A stretch of 64,000 nucleotides of DNA from Viola odorata (taxonomy: Eukaryota > Streptophyta > Magnoliopsida > Malpighiales > Violaceae), in the NCBI GenBank assembly GCA_963691705.1, contig OY829542.1, positions 54,911,002 to 54,975,001 on the forward strand, in the 5' to 3' direction. Below are positions 46,731 through 56,941 of the stretch, piece by piece; position 1 is the first letter of the stretch, and each line of letters begins with the position of its first letter. The notes beneath the pieces are model-generated. The model was given only the letters and a program-made list of their open reading frames with translations. It ran no database searches and was not told the DNA's origin. The position numbers and the translations under genes were made by a program.

Positions 46731-47449
46731 GTGTCGCTAAACAAAGTGCAAACTATGGGTTAGTAATAGAAAAAACACAATGATGTTGAATTTACAAGAC
46801 ACACAGCAGTAGCAAGAATTCCAAATTAGAAGCAGATAAATGAGCAGAGGAAAGAAAAAAGTCAGAACACAATGGAGTTAGGTGCTAGTGGCATGGAACC
46901 TTTCCCTCAATATTTTTTACAGCACTCGTTAAGCAAGTTCAAATGGATTATCCGGGAAATTCTGTTTCCTAATCCTTTTTAAAATTCAAGAAGTAAGTAA
47001 GCCCTAATAGACACACTTACAAGAAGATATGTTGGTATTTAACATTCGTATCGAATAGAAAGCCAAAACCTTTTTATAAAGGAGTCCTCTTTTATTTTCC
47101 TAGCCAGAGCAAGTGATGAAGATCAACATTGATGCACCGAAAAAGAATGAAGCCATCCATCAATAATAACAACAATTTAAAGATGTAGAGCACAAATAAA
47201 TTAAGGCAACCCAAAAGAGAAACGAGGAACATTACATCTATGTTAAAGACAACGATTTCCCCAGTGCGAATTGGATCCTTGCTCATGTGCAAGAATAAAA
47301 CATCACCCTGAAAAATAAATAATTTTTTTTCAAAAAAAAAAACTTATTTTCACAATTTGGTACTAGCATTAAAGACCCAGAATAAAAAGGCACCAACAAA
47401 AAAGAAAGAACAGATAAATTACTCTTTTGAAACCAGGCTCCATACTTCC

Positions 47450-48227
47450 TGAAGAGTCCAGCTCATATGGAAGTGAGAAAGTGGACAAGGGAAAGTAGGA
47501 CTTGCCTGTCCGGAGAAGAAAAGAGAGGAAATCCAAGTTTGGATTTCTCGTGTGAAGTGGTGGCAGCTGAATTAATTGAATTAATTCATGTGAACAATGA
47601 AAAGTGAATTGAAAGGGTGGGCTTTTGATTTGTTGACCTTTGAAAGATTGACCGTGTGATTTGTTGACTTATGGATTGATGAGTTTAATTTGGTGCATGT
47701 GATGTGAATAATGGAAAGGAAAAAATGGAAGGAAGGAGCACGTTTGTTTTCTGAAAGGAAATCCAAGTTGAATTTCACATGGTCAAATGATCACATGGTG
47801 TGTGATCATGTTGATCTTCACTTTTTCATTTGTTGACATTGCCTATATTAAGGCATGCGTAGGAATGGTATCATTTGTATCAATTGAGAGCAATTGCAGC
47901 CGAGAGAGCAATTGAAAGAATTGAGAGAGAGGCTACTGTTGAGTATCCTTCGAGAGAAAAATATGCAGTATTTTTCTGTTTGTGATTGAGAGAAAAATAA
48001 ATCAGTGAGAGTATTTATTTTTTTAGATTGTATCTCCTCGATCTAGATGTGAGATTGAGTTGAGAGTGATTGTAAAGCTACTAATTTATTATTAGTGGAA
48101 GATTGTTCGGAGTTGGTCCCGTGGTTTTTTCCTCGTTTGAGGTTTTCCACGTAAATCCTGTGTTGTGTTTTTGCTGTTCTATTTTTGTTTGTTCGATCCT
48201 GGGCGGGACAGGAGATTTTTCCCAACA
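47450..48227 (+). repeat. LTR 1 of the 3-kb Copia-type element
   Basis: Starts tgaagagtccagctcata and ends gatttttcccaaca. It carries 'gttttccacgtaaatcct', a common U5 phrase in plant Copia LTRs. Confidence 0.92.
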
Positions 48228-48255
48228 ACTGGTAGCGGAGCTTAAGGTTTGAAAG

Positions 48256-49617
48256 ATGACAGACAGCGCAAAGATTGAGCCTTTTGATGGACAGAATGAT
48301 TTCGCAGTGTGGCAGACAACTGTGATGGATTTGCTGACTATGAAGGATCTCGACGTCGCTCTTGATGATGAGAAGCCAGAAGGAATGAAAGATGGTGATT
48401 GGGCAACTGTCCTGAAGAAAGCGACCAGTCAGATCAGGCTAGCACTAGCTCCATCAATAAAGTATGCTGTGATGGGGGAGCAGACACCAAAAGTGATGTG
48501 GGAGAAGCTAGAAAGTATTTATGCTTCTAAGTCTGTGACAAACAAACTTAGTCTGAAGTTAGACTTGTATTCGTTGAAGATGGATGACAGCATGAGCATT
48601 CATAGGCACCTGTCAGATTTCAATCGGTTGCTGACGAAAGTGCTTAATACGGGGGAGAAAGTAGAAGATGAGGAGCAAGCGATACTTCTTCTTTCTTCAT
48701 TACCTGTATCATACAAGTCATTGGTGCAGTCCCTTACAGCAGGGAAGACGAGTTTGAAGAAGGAGGATGTGACTACTTTCCTAATAGATAATGAGAAGCT
48801 ATTAGGAGTGGAGAGCAAGAATAGTGGTGACAGACTGTTAGCTACAGAAGGGTCATCGAGTGGACGGGATCAACGCGGTAGAAGCAGAGGAAGAGGTGCT
48901 TCTTCGAGTTATGGAAGAAACAAATCCAGCTCAAGACCAAGAGCAAACTACAGTGAGAAAGAGTGCTACTATTGTCACCAGAAGGGTCACATTAGAGTAC
49001 ATTGTCAGAAGATGATGACTGATCTGAAAGAACTGCAGAAGGGTAAAGAAAAGATTGATGATGCTGCAACTATTCAGGATGATGATGCTGAATTATTGGC
49101 AGTGCAGAAAAGTGAGAATCCGGTAAAAGATTCCTGGATTTTAGATTCTGCATGTTCTTTTCATATTTGTGCTAACAAAGATTTGTTTAGTACATTTGGT
49201 GATTGTGATGATAAATCTGTCACATTGGTCAATAATGAAAAACTGGAGGTTGAAGGTATTGGCAATGTGAAGATTAAGATGCATGATGGATTGGTGAGAA
49301 CTCTCGGCAATGTGAGATATGTGCCGAAGTTGAAAAGAAATTTAATTTCTCTTGGAAGATTGGATTCTTGCGGGTACAGATACTCAGCGAGAGATAGATT
49401 GATGAGGGTAAGCAGAGGAGCAGCAGTAATCATGAAGGGGGAGCTTGCTTCTAATAATGTTTACCGATTGATTGGAACCGCGGTTAAGAGTACAATACAA
49501 GGTACTCATAAAAGATTGAATGATTGTGATGGCCAGGTAGAGTTGCCTAGGAAAAGAGTTAGCTTTGCAGAGTCGACCGGTGAGAAAGCGAACTCGACCT
49601 CTACCCGGAAAGTATGA
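48256..49617 (+). CDS. Gag plus protease-like ORF of the 3-kb Copia-type element (453 aa)
   Basis: Starts MTDSAKIEPFDGQNDFAVWQ. The Copia Gag (UBN2-like) region covers about residues 5-190, with LALAPSIKYAVMGEQTPKVM and LYSLKMDDSMSIHRHLSDFN. A basic RGRSRGRGASSSYGRNKSSS tract precedes a zinc knuckle CYYCHQKGHIRVHC at residues 237-250. A protease-like start (WILDSACSFHIC, Asp at residue 297) follows, with a partial GAG-pre-integrase-like stretch (NLISLGRLDSCGY) after it. In active Copia proteases this reads D-S/T-G; here Gly is Ala, so activity is doubtful. The frame ends with a Ser/Thr/Lys-rich tail in place of integrase. Gag would coat element RNA. Confidence 0.88.
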   Translation: MTDSAKIEPFDGQNDFAVWQTTVMDLLTMKDLDVALDDEKPEGMKDGDWATVLKKATSQIRLALAPSIKYAVMGEQTPKVMWEKLESIYASKSVTNKLSLKLDLYSLKMDDSMSIHRHLSDFNRLLTKVLNTGEKVEDEEQAILLLSSLPVSYKSLVQSLTAGKTSLKKEDVTTFLIDNEKLLGVESKNSGDRLLATEGSSSGRDQRGRSRGRGASSSYGRNKSSSRPRANYSEKECYYCHQKGHIRVHCQKMMTDLKELQKGKEKIDDAATIQDDDAELLAVQKSENPVKDSWILDSACSFHICANKDLFSTFGDCDDKSVTLVNNEKLEVEGIGNVKIKMHDGLVRTLGNVRYVPKLKRNLISLGRLDSCGYRYSARDRLMRVSRGAAVIMKGELASNNVYRLIGTAVKSTIQGTHKRLNDCDGQVELPRKRVSFAESTGEKANSTSTRKV

Positions 49618-49657
49618 AGATTGGTGATTCCCCGTGATATGAGCTAGAGGGGGAGAA

Positions 49658-50436
49658 TGAAGAGTCCAGCTCATATGGAAGTGAGAAAGTGGACAAGGGA
49701 AAGTAGGACTTGCCTGTCCGGAGAAGAAAAGAGAGGAAATCCAAGTTTGGATTTCTCGTGTGAAGTGGTGGCAGCTGAATTAATTGAATTAATTCATGTG
49801 AACAATGAAAAGTGAATTGAAAGGGTGGGCTTTTGATTTGTTGACCTTTGAAAGATTGACCGTGTGATTTGTTGACTTATGGATTGATGAGTTTAATTTG
49901 GTGCATGTGATGTGAATAATGGAAAGGAAAAAATGGAAGGAAGGAGCACGTTTTTTCTGAAAGGAAATCCAAGTTGAATTTCACATGGTCAAATGATCAC
50001 ATGGTGTGTGATCATGTTGATCTTCACTTTTTCATTTGTTGACATTGCCTATATTAAGGCATGCGTAGGAATGGTATCATTTGTATCAATTGAGAGCAAT
50101 TGCAGCCGAGAGAGCAATTGAAAGAATTGAGAGAGAGGCTACTGTTGAGTATCCTTCGAGAGAAAAATATGCAGTATTTTTCTGTTTGTGATTGAGAGAA
50201 AAATAAATCAGTGAGAGTATTTATTTTTCTAGATTGTATCTCCTCGATCTAGATGTGAGATTGAGTTGAGAGTGATTGTAAAGCTACTAATTTATTATTA
50301 GTGGAAGATTGTTCGGAGTTGGTCCCGTGGTTTTTTCCTCGTTTGAGGTTTTCCACGTAAATCCTGTGTTGTGTTTTTGCTGTTCGGTTTTTTTTTATTG
50401 TTTGATCCTGGGCGGGACAGGAGATTTTTCCCAACA
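49658..50436 (+). repeat. LTR 2 of the 3-kb Copia-type element
   Basis: Nearly identical to LTR 1. Differences include a shorter T/G run near 49952 and the 'ttcggttttttttattg' segment near 50384. Confidence 0.92.
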
Positions 50437-50684
50437 CTTCCAGAAATCACAGCTACAAAAGGCGATTCGCTACCAGTTACACACATCAATGCCTTCCAAA
50501 TTATAAGACCATAGGCCACGATCATACCTATAAATACAGTTAATTCAGTTGAATTTCTGAATATTATACCCTTCAAGAAAAAAGAGGGAGATGAAACGGA
50601 CGAACCAAGAGTGGTGGCTCGGCGGAGTGTGTCTCTGATCTTAATGGATTTGATGGACTCCATGTACTGTTCTACCCACCCCAT

Positions 50685-51441
50685 TCTTTCTGTATATCAA
50701 TGTCGTCTTCCTTCTGTGTCGCTCTTCTGTTCTGACAGTTTTTCGGCGGACTTGTTAATATGGTCGGCTTCTACTCAGTCGGAATAAATAGGCTAAAACG
50801 CCAACAAGAGTTGAGGTAAAACTATAATTTCTAATTAGACTAGGAATAGGAGTTTTACTCAACGAATTACTCTAATAACTTAATCAAGTAAATAACAGAT
50901 ATTATCTAGAAGTTTTCATGTTTTTTTAGTTACCAACAATAACTAAAATAATTTGTCAACTTGAATTCAAAATGCCAAATTAGTTATGAAATTGATTAAA
51001 TTATCCAATCTTGGGTTAAATTGTTTCTATTGGACAAGCACAATAAGTAAATTGCAAAAATAAAAACATGAGCTAAATTGTGAATTTTACATAAACCTAA
51101 GCTAAAATGAATTGACATCCTCTTATTTGAATATGTCACCTATTTGTAGTTCCAATGATATATTTTTATTGACGGAAAGAAGAATCAAAACCGAATTTCT
51201 ACCATTACTATGAAAAACAACCAATGAGCTATAATTTCCAATTTTGATATTATACTCTTAATATACACACTTTATTAGCCACCATTTATTCATTTAGAAT
51301 ATTTTTGGGATTTGATGATTAGACTTTAGGGTGTGGCTCTCCTATATTTCATTTGATGTTTCAATAAATTATGAATTATCTGGAGATACAGAAGTTTAAA
51401 TGCCAAAAAAAATTCAAAATTATAGAGGGAGTAACAGCTAA
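50685..51441. other. Upstream region of SEC11 and intergenic DNA
   Basis: AT-rich. It presumably contains the SEC11 promoter just above 50684. No other feature was recognised. Confidence 0.45.
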
Positions 51442-51523
51442 GTGGTCATGCCGGAGTGGCTGTCGGGCACGACCAGAAATCATGTGGGCTCTGCCCGTGC
51501 AGATTCGAATTCTGCCGACCAAC
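51442..51523 (+). pseudogene. Decayed tRNA-Ser(AGA)
   Basis: This 82-nt stretch aligns over its full length with plant tRNA-Ser(AGA): gtggtcatgccggagtgg, then tcgggca, anticodon loop with AGA, a long variable arm (gggctctgccc) and a T arm (gcagattcgaattctgc). The internal B box and anticodon are kept. The acceptor stem no longer pairs properly (3' end gaccaac against gtggtca) and the D arm has lost a base. It is most likely a pseudogene. Confidence 0.75.
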
Positions 51524-51998
51524 AGCCAAGAAATTGATACCAAAAGCAAGCACATGCTGGAGCTTCTACGGCTAGTACTGTTACAGACAAGAAATTTTAG
51601 GTATACCCGAATTTTCAAAATTAGGGGGAAAAAAATTCAGATTCGGGAAATAATTTAGGTATTTCGAAATACCCGAACTCGAAATAAAAATTTCGGGTAT
51701 TTCTGAAATATCCGAATGAGCCGCCCTATGTGTATTGACTGAACTTTGGTACCAAAAAATAAACTTGGGTGGGCACCATAGAAAAACCTCACGATGCACT
51801 AATTTGGAGATTTAATTAATTGGCAATTTCTTCTTTGTTATTAGAGAGATGATAAAAAAGAAGAAGATAGGTATGATTGTATCAAACTATCCTTTTTTTC
51901 ATTTGGAACATAAATAAAAACTAAACTTTTAATTATATGCTCTCGGATTATTGCAAAATGACCAACTTATTTAAGTGTGCTCTCTCTCGATTTGATGT
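51524..51998. other. 3' flank of cysteine-rich peptide gene 2
   Basis: Bases 51592-51722 are rich in 'ttcgggta'/'atacccga' units, like a short inverted low-complexity patch. Bases 51724-51980 are the duplicated 3' flank, repeated at 53449-53756. Confidence 0.6.
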
Positions 51999-52628
51999 TT
52001 AACAGTGACAGGCGCCGCTATAGTCACAATGAGCACGAGTATCATTTCTCCTGCATCTCACACTAAAGCAATGTTCGTCTCTCGTGCATTTGACGGCGTC
52101 AGGAGTTATCTCAGCTGCCTTTGGTGGTTTGCATTGGCAGATATTGTGGTCACCACATACAGCAACAGCACCATCTTTGCAAGCGACCCGACCGACGCAA
52201 TCTTCGTCCTTCATGCATCCTAAAAGTGCATGATCACTCTTAACTTCTCCCATACCTATAATCGTATTTGTGCAGAAGGATATTAAGAGATTTCTTTAAG
52301 AAAAAAAGTAATTAAATGATTAAAATCAGATTAATTATATAATTTTTTTGTCAAAATTATATATAAATCTTGTTTATTGCATTGTAGTGTTAGTATTTTC
52401 ATGGCCATTGTTTATCTTTTTTTACACATACGGAGGTGAAATTAAAACTTGAATTTGAGTTTCTACCGGTACTTTTGTGTTTAATTTATTCACGAGTGAT
52501 CGTTAAAAATTAAGTATTTACTTAGTCTATTAACGAGTGAGATAGAAAAATAGGGTAGAGAGAAACAAACATTGTGTTAGGACCAAGAGCGCGCCCAAGA
52601 ATGCCACCAAGATTGAAGACTTCACCAT
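51999..52628 (-). CDS. Secreted cysteine-rich (defensin-like) peptide, copy 2 (104 aa, two exons)
   Basis: Exon 1 (52571-52628) encodes the signal peptide MVKSSILVAFLGALLVLTQ. The phase-1 intron is 52256-52570 and exon 2 is 51999-52255. The mature part again has two six-cysteine modules: C-x5-C-x5-C-x7-C-x5-C-x-C and C-x5-C-x4-C-x8-C-x5-C-x-C, with the last Cys at the C-terminus. Exon 1 length (58 bp), intron phase and the exon 2 start (CMGE) are the same as in copy 1. Loop residues are strongly diverged while cysteines are kept, as in fast-evolving defence or signalling peptides. Function is inferred from pattern only. Confidence 0.8.
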
Positions 52629-52731
52629 TTTTTTTTTTACTGTTGAAGATTAGAGAAAATAGCTTTTGGGTTTTGAGGGTAGAGGGTTGAATTGTTGCTG
52701 AGTACGTGATTGATTTCCTCCAAATCATAAG

Positions 52732-52744
52732 GTATATTTATATA
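52732..52744 (-). promoter_or_regulatory. TATA box candidate for cysteine-rich peptide gene 2
   Basis: Minus-strand 'tatataaatatac' lies about 105 bp upstream of the ATG at 52628. Confidence 0.5.
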
Positions 52745-53448
52745 GTGATGTACAAGCAATGATTTACTTTCCTTGAGCTTGGTTTCTTTAATTAGAAAGT
52801 TAAAATTTTGTTTTCTTTTTTATTATATTAATAAAATTTCTTCCATTATGTTAAAAAATCACATCCAAGATGGAAACATAATTACAAATACATTGTACTC
52901 ATTTAGCCTAAAAGAATATCCCTCGCCTCTCTATTTTATCTGTTCCTAATTTGACCAATGGACATTTAATTGGGGAATTCACTATTGCGCCGGGTCGGGG
53001 CAGGATTTTAGAAATTTAAGCCTTACCAAAATATGGTGATCCGATATTTACTTCGAGTTCTATAAATTAAAGATAAACCGAGTTATAATTCTAGGATATT
53101 TCTTCTTCATGCCTTATGTTTAGATATAGCTTGGAATAGGAGATTTCCAATATTTTTCATATTTTAGTTCTTATTTTTATAAATTAAAATTACGTTATTT
53201 TTGCCCTGGAAAGCTCGAACGTGTGATGAGTTCACATGCACCGAGGGCAAAAAAGTAAAAATAATAATATTATTGGATTTTGAAAACATTGGTGAGTCTC
53301 ATTACTCCACACTTATTACTTCATTACTAGTATCAACTAGATTTGTCAATGCGCCGGGTCGGGGCAGGATTTTACTTCCTCGTAGTCGGTCATGAAGTAA
53401 CGGATCAGATAGATCCAATACCGTCGAGACTGGTTTTACACCTTCGTC
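52745..53448. other. Upstream flank of peptide gene 2
   Basis: 52870-52990 is the duplicated block also found upstream of gene 1. The phrase 'gcgccgggtcggggcaggat' occurs twice, at about 52987 and 53351, framing a ~360-bp unit. No gene was seen. Confidence 0.55.
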
Positions 53449-53756
53449 GTATGTGTACTGACTGAATTTTGGTGCCAAAAAATAAACTCGGGTGGGCACC
53501 ATAGAAAAACCCCACAATGCACTAATTTGGAGATTTAATTAATTGGCAATTTCTTCTTTCTACTAAAGTTATTAGAGAGATGATAAAAGAAGAAGATAGG
53601 TATGATTGTATAATCAAGCTATCTTCTTTTTTTCATTTGGAACATAAATAAAAACTAAACTTTTAATTATTGGGGAAAAAAAACTTTTTTAAGGCAATTA
53701 TATGCTCTCGGATTATTGCAAAATGACCAACTTATTTAAGTATGCTCTCTCTCGTG
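53449..53756. repeat. Second copy of the peptide-gene 3' flank (orphan duplicate)
   Basis: It matches 51724-51980 closely ('tatgtgtactgactgaa', 'gggtgggcaccatagaaaaa', 'ctcggattattgcaaaatga') and ends at 'gctctctctcg'. In the gene 2 locus this sequence directly follows the peptide stop codon. Here the place of the coding exon is taken by LINE sequence. Confidence 0.85.
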
Positions 53757-55582
53757 ACGAGGTTCACCTTTTCCTGAGCTCCTTGCTTCGCGAGTGTGTC
53801 CGCTACGTTATTTGCTTCTCTTAACGTATGAATGAAGATGGATGAGGAAAAGTGTTGCTTTCTTAATTCGTCAATCCTCTTGAATTCAGTACAGAATTTT
53901 CAAGGCCGTTTGTCCGAAAATTTGATCCACCAAATTGCATTTTTGGAATCTGATTTTATGACCAGTTGGGCTCCTATCAATTCTTCTACATCCACCGAGA
54001 TTTCTAGCGCTTTCCTTATGGCTACGTTCTCGGCTAGGTTTGATTCACTCTCCCCTATGTAGCTTGAAAAGATTCCCCTTATATGACCTCTCCAATCCCT
54101 CAAGACTCCCCTAATTCCTGTTGGTCCTGGTTTGCCAGAAGCTGAGCCGTCGACATTCCACTTCAGCTAAGGCGATGAAGGGGGCTTCCATAGTATCTCT
54201 TGGCGCTTTCAGAGTTGTTTCTCCATTTGCTTAAACCATCAGCGGAAATCAACAATCATTAACCGAGTAAGTGAAGTCCTTGACAGCCGCCGTGCACCAA
54301 GTGTGAAGTCTGAATAGACATGGGCAGAAAATGTCATTACTGTAGTTGATTTTTCTTGAATGACCACTTCGTTCCTAGCAAGCCACAAAGACCAAACAAT
54401 CACAAAGAACACCATCATCTAATATTTTCTTTGTTGTTTACCTTCTACCATGAGCTGCCATTGGCTGAATAGGTCTAGTAAGCATGAAGGAATACACCAC
54501 TACAATCCTCACCAAGCTAAGAATTTTGTCCAAAGTGACCAAGTGAATTGTTGGGGTTATTTCCAATCGACAATCAATTTGCGCAACAAACAATCTTATT
54601 CCAAGAATCAATAACCCCTAACTATCAAACCAATCAAAAGCAATCAAGAAAATAACACAGAGATTTTTAACGTGGAAAACCTCAACAGGTAAAAAACCAT
54701 GGGCACAAGCCGGTCAATCCACTATATGATGATCAATGTGTACAACCAAGCAAAATCCCTATCTCAACTATAGGAATAATCTGAAATACACCACTATCAC
54801 CAATAGTACCAATCAAACAATCCAATCAATCAATCAATCCGAGAAAAACAAGAGATATGAGAAAAGAGAACCAAAACCAGATTGCCACTGCTTCAATCGG
54901 AACAGGATTTCTACCACACCAGACAACTTCTCACCGATCCAACCGTTCAAATTGAAGAACCAGAAGTCGTGCACCTGTTTTCCAAATTTCACTCCGATCC
55001 GACGGTGAACGAAGTCGTTACGACGATTCTCCCGCAGCTGCACAGAGTTTGGCGAAATCTGTTTTCTCTCTTCTCTCTCACAGGATGCTCAACAGCAAAC
55101 CTCTCACAATCTCTCAGGATGTTCAACAACAATCCCTTTTACAATCTCTCTTGTCTCTCTCTTTTTCACAACCTAGCCACCACCCACCTTTTATATTAGT
55201 GGACAACCTAATTAATTAGGTTACACAATCCTACTTCAAATCATACTCCAATCTTTTTTTTTTCTAATCAAACTAAAACAAATAGCCCCAATTGGGCTAG
55301 ACCCACAACAAATCTCTCTTTCAGCCAATATGAGCTGGACTCCAACATAAATTTCCACCAAATCAAGAGGTGTTCAATTGTTTCTGCGTACTGAGAGCAA
55401 AGAGGACATAAGTTGTCAGATGCTGGAATGACTCCTTTGTTTGCTAGGTTCTGCTTTGTATTTAGTCTTCCATGCAGGGCCGTCCACACAAATGCTTCTA
55501 CCTTTAGGGGTACCAATCCTTTCCATATACCTGCAGTAGGGTTAGTGGGAATAGAAGTATCAAAGCTGTTTAGTTTGAGTTG
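53757..55582 (-). pseudogene. LINE ORF2 remnant: zf-RVT region and RNase H, interrupted by a solo LTR
   Basis: On the minus strand, 55582 down to about 55311 encodes the zinc-binding region after reverse transcriptase: VEAFVWTALHGRLNTKQNLA and CPLCSQYAETIEHLL. After the interruption, 54548 down to 53757 contains a plant-type RNase H: RDWRGHIRGIFSSYIG, ESNLAENVAIRKALE and VIKSDSKNAIWWI, then a tail like NVADTLAKQGAQEKVNLV. Frameshifts and stops separate the pieces. The polymerase domain itself is missing. It is a dead fragment of an L1-type element. Confidence 0.8.
54549..55310 (-). mobile_element. Solo Copia-type LTR (762 bp) inside the LINE remnant
   Basis: Ends are TGTTGGGG...CCACAACA. On the minus strand it has a TATAAAAG box (about 55184-55191) and the U5-like phrase 'gaggttttccacgtt'. 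There is no interior and no second LTR, which suggests LTR-LTR recombination. The flanking 5-mers (tgaat, aatct) do not match, so the ends or the target duplication have mutated. Confidence 0.7.
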
Positions 55583-56665
55583 TCAAATTATGTTAACTTG
55601 ACCAAACGTTCGTCAATTCGGTCAAATGTGGTCACCAAAATATCTACTTAATCAGAAAAAATTATCACCCAGCTTATATATGATTAAATGAATATGCTAC
55701 TATTGTTTGCCATTTTGGACACAATTGACACTAAATCTCACTGTAGTTTCCCAAATGTGTCAAATTAGACCTAATGCTTTATGTCCAAAATACAGTATTA
55801 TTTGACAGCAAAACTAGTTTTCAGTCCAATTCATCGCCATTTGACAGCTGTCATGGCACCTAATGTCAATTTTATTCAAAATTAGCAAAGATAATGACAT
55901 ATATTTGCCTAACTTTGTATAAATTGGGTGATAAATTTGTTAAAGTGGATAGTTTGGTGACAAATTTATTCATAAGTGGTTAGTTTGGGTGCTATAATGC
56001 TTAGGTCCAAGCCCATCACGGACATGATCAAATTCAAACTTTGACTAGGCCCTCATCAGGCAGGGCCGGATAATACCCCGTGACGAGGTTCGCCGCCAAC
56101 TAATATGGGTCGGTACAAAGTCTATATTATTCGGAGTTGATATGAAGGATGTAAATGTTGCGTCGAGTTTAAAAATGGAAAATGCTTTACATATAAATAA
56201 TTTTTACAAACTTTCCATATAATTTATATGTCAAAATATAAACGATATCCTTTAAATGACGGGGCTTTTAAGTAAATTAACACATATATCACTCATATTT
56301 TGACATATCATATAATATGAAAAGTTTATAGGATTTGTTTGTACGTATATAAATGGTTAAAACTTCATAAAGAACAAAACCCCAAAATGCTTTCTTCCTC
56401 TAAGCATTGATTTTTTGTAGTGTTGTTTTTGGATTGAAACTAATAGTTACTTTGATGTCGGTTGAGATGACAGTAACGAATGAAATTGTAAACACTGTGA
56501 CCTTAACCGGAAAACGTGAAACTAACGTTGCAGAAATTGTGCTTAAGCAAAAGCCCGGAGAATCAAACATTGAGATGAGAAACCATGTCTCGGTGACATT
56601 TGATGCCAAACACAGATTGTTGCCCATATGGGGGGAGGCCATCTGTAACGCCCGATTTACTTTTC
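55583..56665. other. Intergenic DNA, unassigned
   Basis: 55600-56000 contains inverted phrases on the theme 'ggtcaccaaa'/'tttggtgac' and could be a decayed MITE. A 110-codon plus frame at 56407-56736 has no recognisable domain and overlaps the LTR at 56666. Confidence 0.4.
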
Positions 56666-56906
56666 TGGTAACGTTACCTTACGATTTGAACCCAAAGAAT
56701 TGTGAAGTACAATATGCAGAACAAGACTTGCAGTGAATGATCCTTTATTGAAAAGAGTTGCTGGCTTTATGTAGCCTTACATATAACAAACAATGAGAAA
56801 AATCAGCCACTTAGCATATATTATGCAGAGTGGTTTTGACTGATAACAAACTTACTATTAAGACTTATCTGAAACTAACTGACAATGACTAAGTCTTTAT
56901 TCAACA
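56666..56906 (-). repeat. 3' LTR of a minus-strand Copia element (241 bp)
   Basis: On the minus strand it reads TGTTGAATAAAGACTTAG...AACGTTACCA and is preceded by the polypurine tract aagggaggga (56908-56917). It lies 35 bp beyond the RNase H stop codon. The partner 5' LTR must lie beyond 64000. Confidence 0.75.
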
Positions 56907-56941
56907 ATCCCTCCCTTGAACCTAATTCTTTTGACAAGTAA

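Larger units (their letters stand above)
47450..50436 (+). mobile_element. Gag-protease-only Copia-type element splitting the SEC11 serine codon (2,987 bp)
   Basis: LTRs are 47450-48227 and 49658-50436 (778 and 779 bp), nearly identical, with TG...CA ends. The target duplication is CTTCC (47445-47449 and 50437-50441). The primer-site-like TGGTAGCGGAGC is at 48230 and the polypurine agagggggagaa is just before LTR 2. The single ORF covers Gag and a protease-like tail. No integrase, reverse transcriptase or RNase H is present, so it must be mobilised in trans. Confidence 0.93.
39904..50684 (-). pseudogene. SEC11: SEC11 catalytic subunit of the ER signal peptidase, two exons interrupted by retroelements
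   Basis: Exons in order: 50606-50684, 50437-50527 plus 47423-47444 (one exon cut by an element), 47236-47307, 46731-46736 plus 41394-41423 (cut), 40822-40867, 40386-40473, 40143-40200, 39904-39945. Without the inserts this is 534 nt (177 codons plus stop) with all splice sites and phases intact. Seen: MGWVEQYMESIKS, IIWKALMCVTGSESP, FLHMSKDPIRTGEIVVFN, DIPIVHRVIE, GDNNN and GRAVGFLPYAGWGTIIMTE, all characteristic of SEC11. SEC11 cleaves signal peptides at the ER membrane with a Ser-His-Asp centre. The Ser codon (57) is split by the 3-kb element. His96 lies six codons from the 5.3-kb insertion. The C-terminus ends VLLVII, slightly shorter than usual. As arranged the gene cannot make normal mRNA. 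Confidence 0.9.

Noticed and set aside
56407..56736. 109-codon plus-strand frame
   Set aside because: No recognisable domain, and its end overlaps the Copia LTR at 56666.
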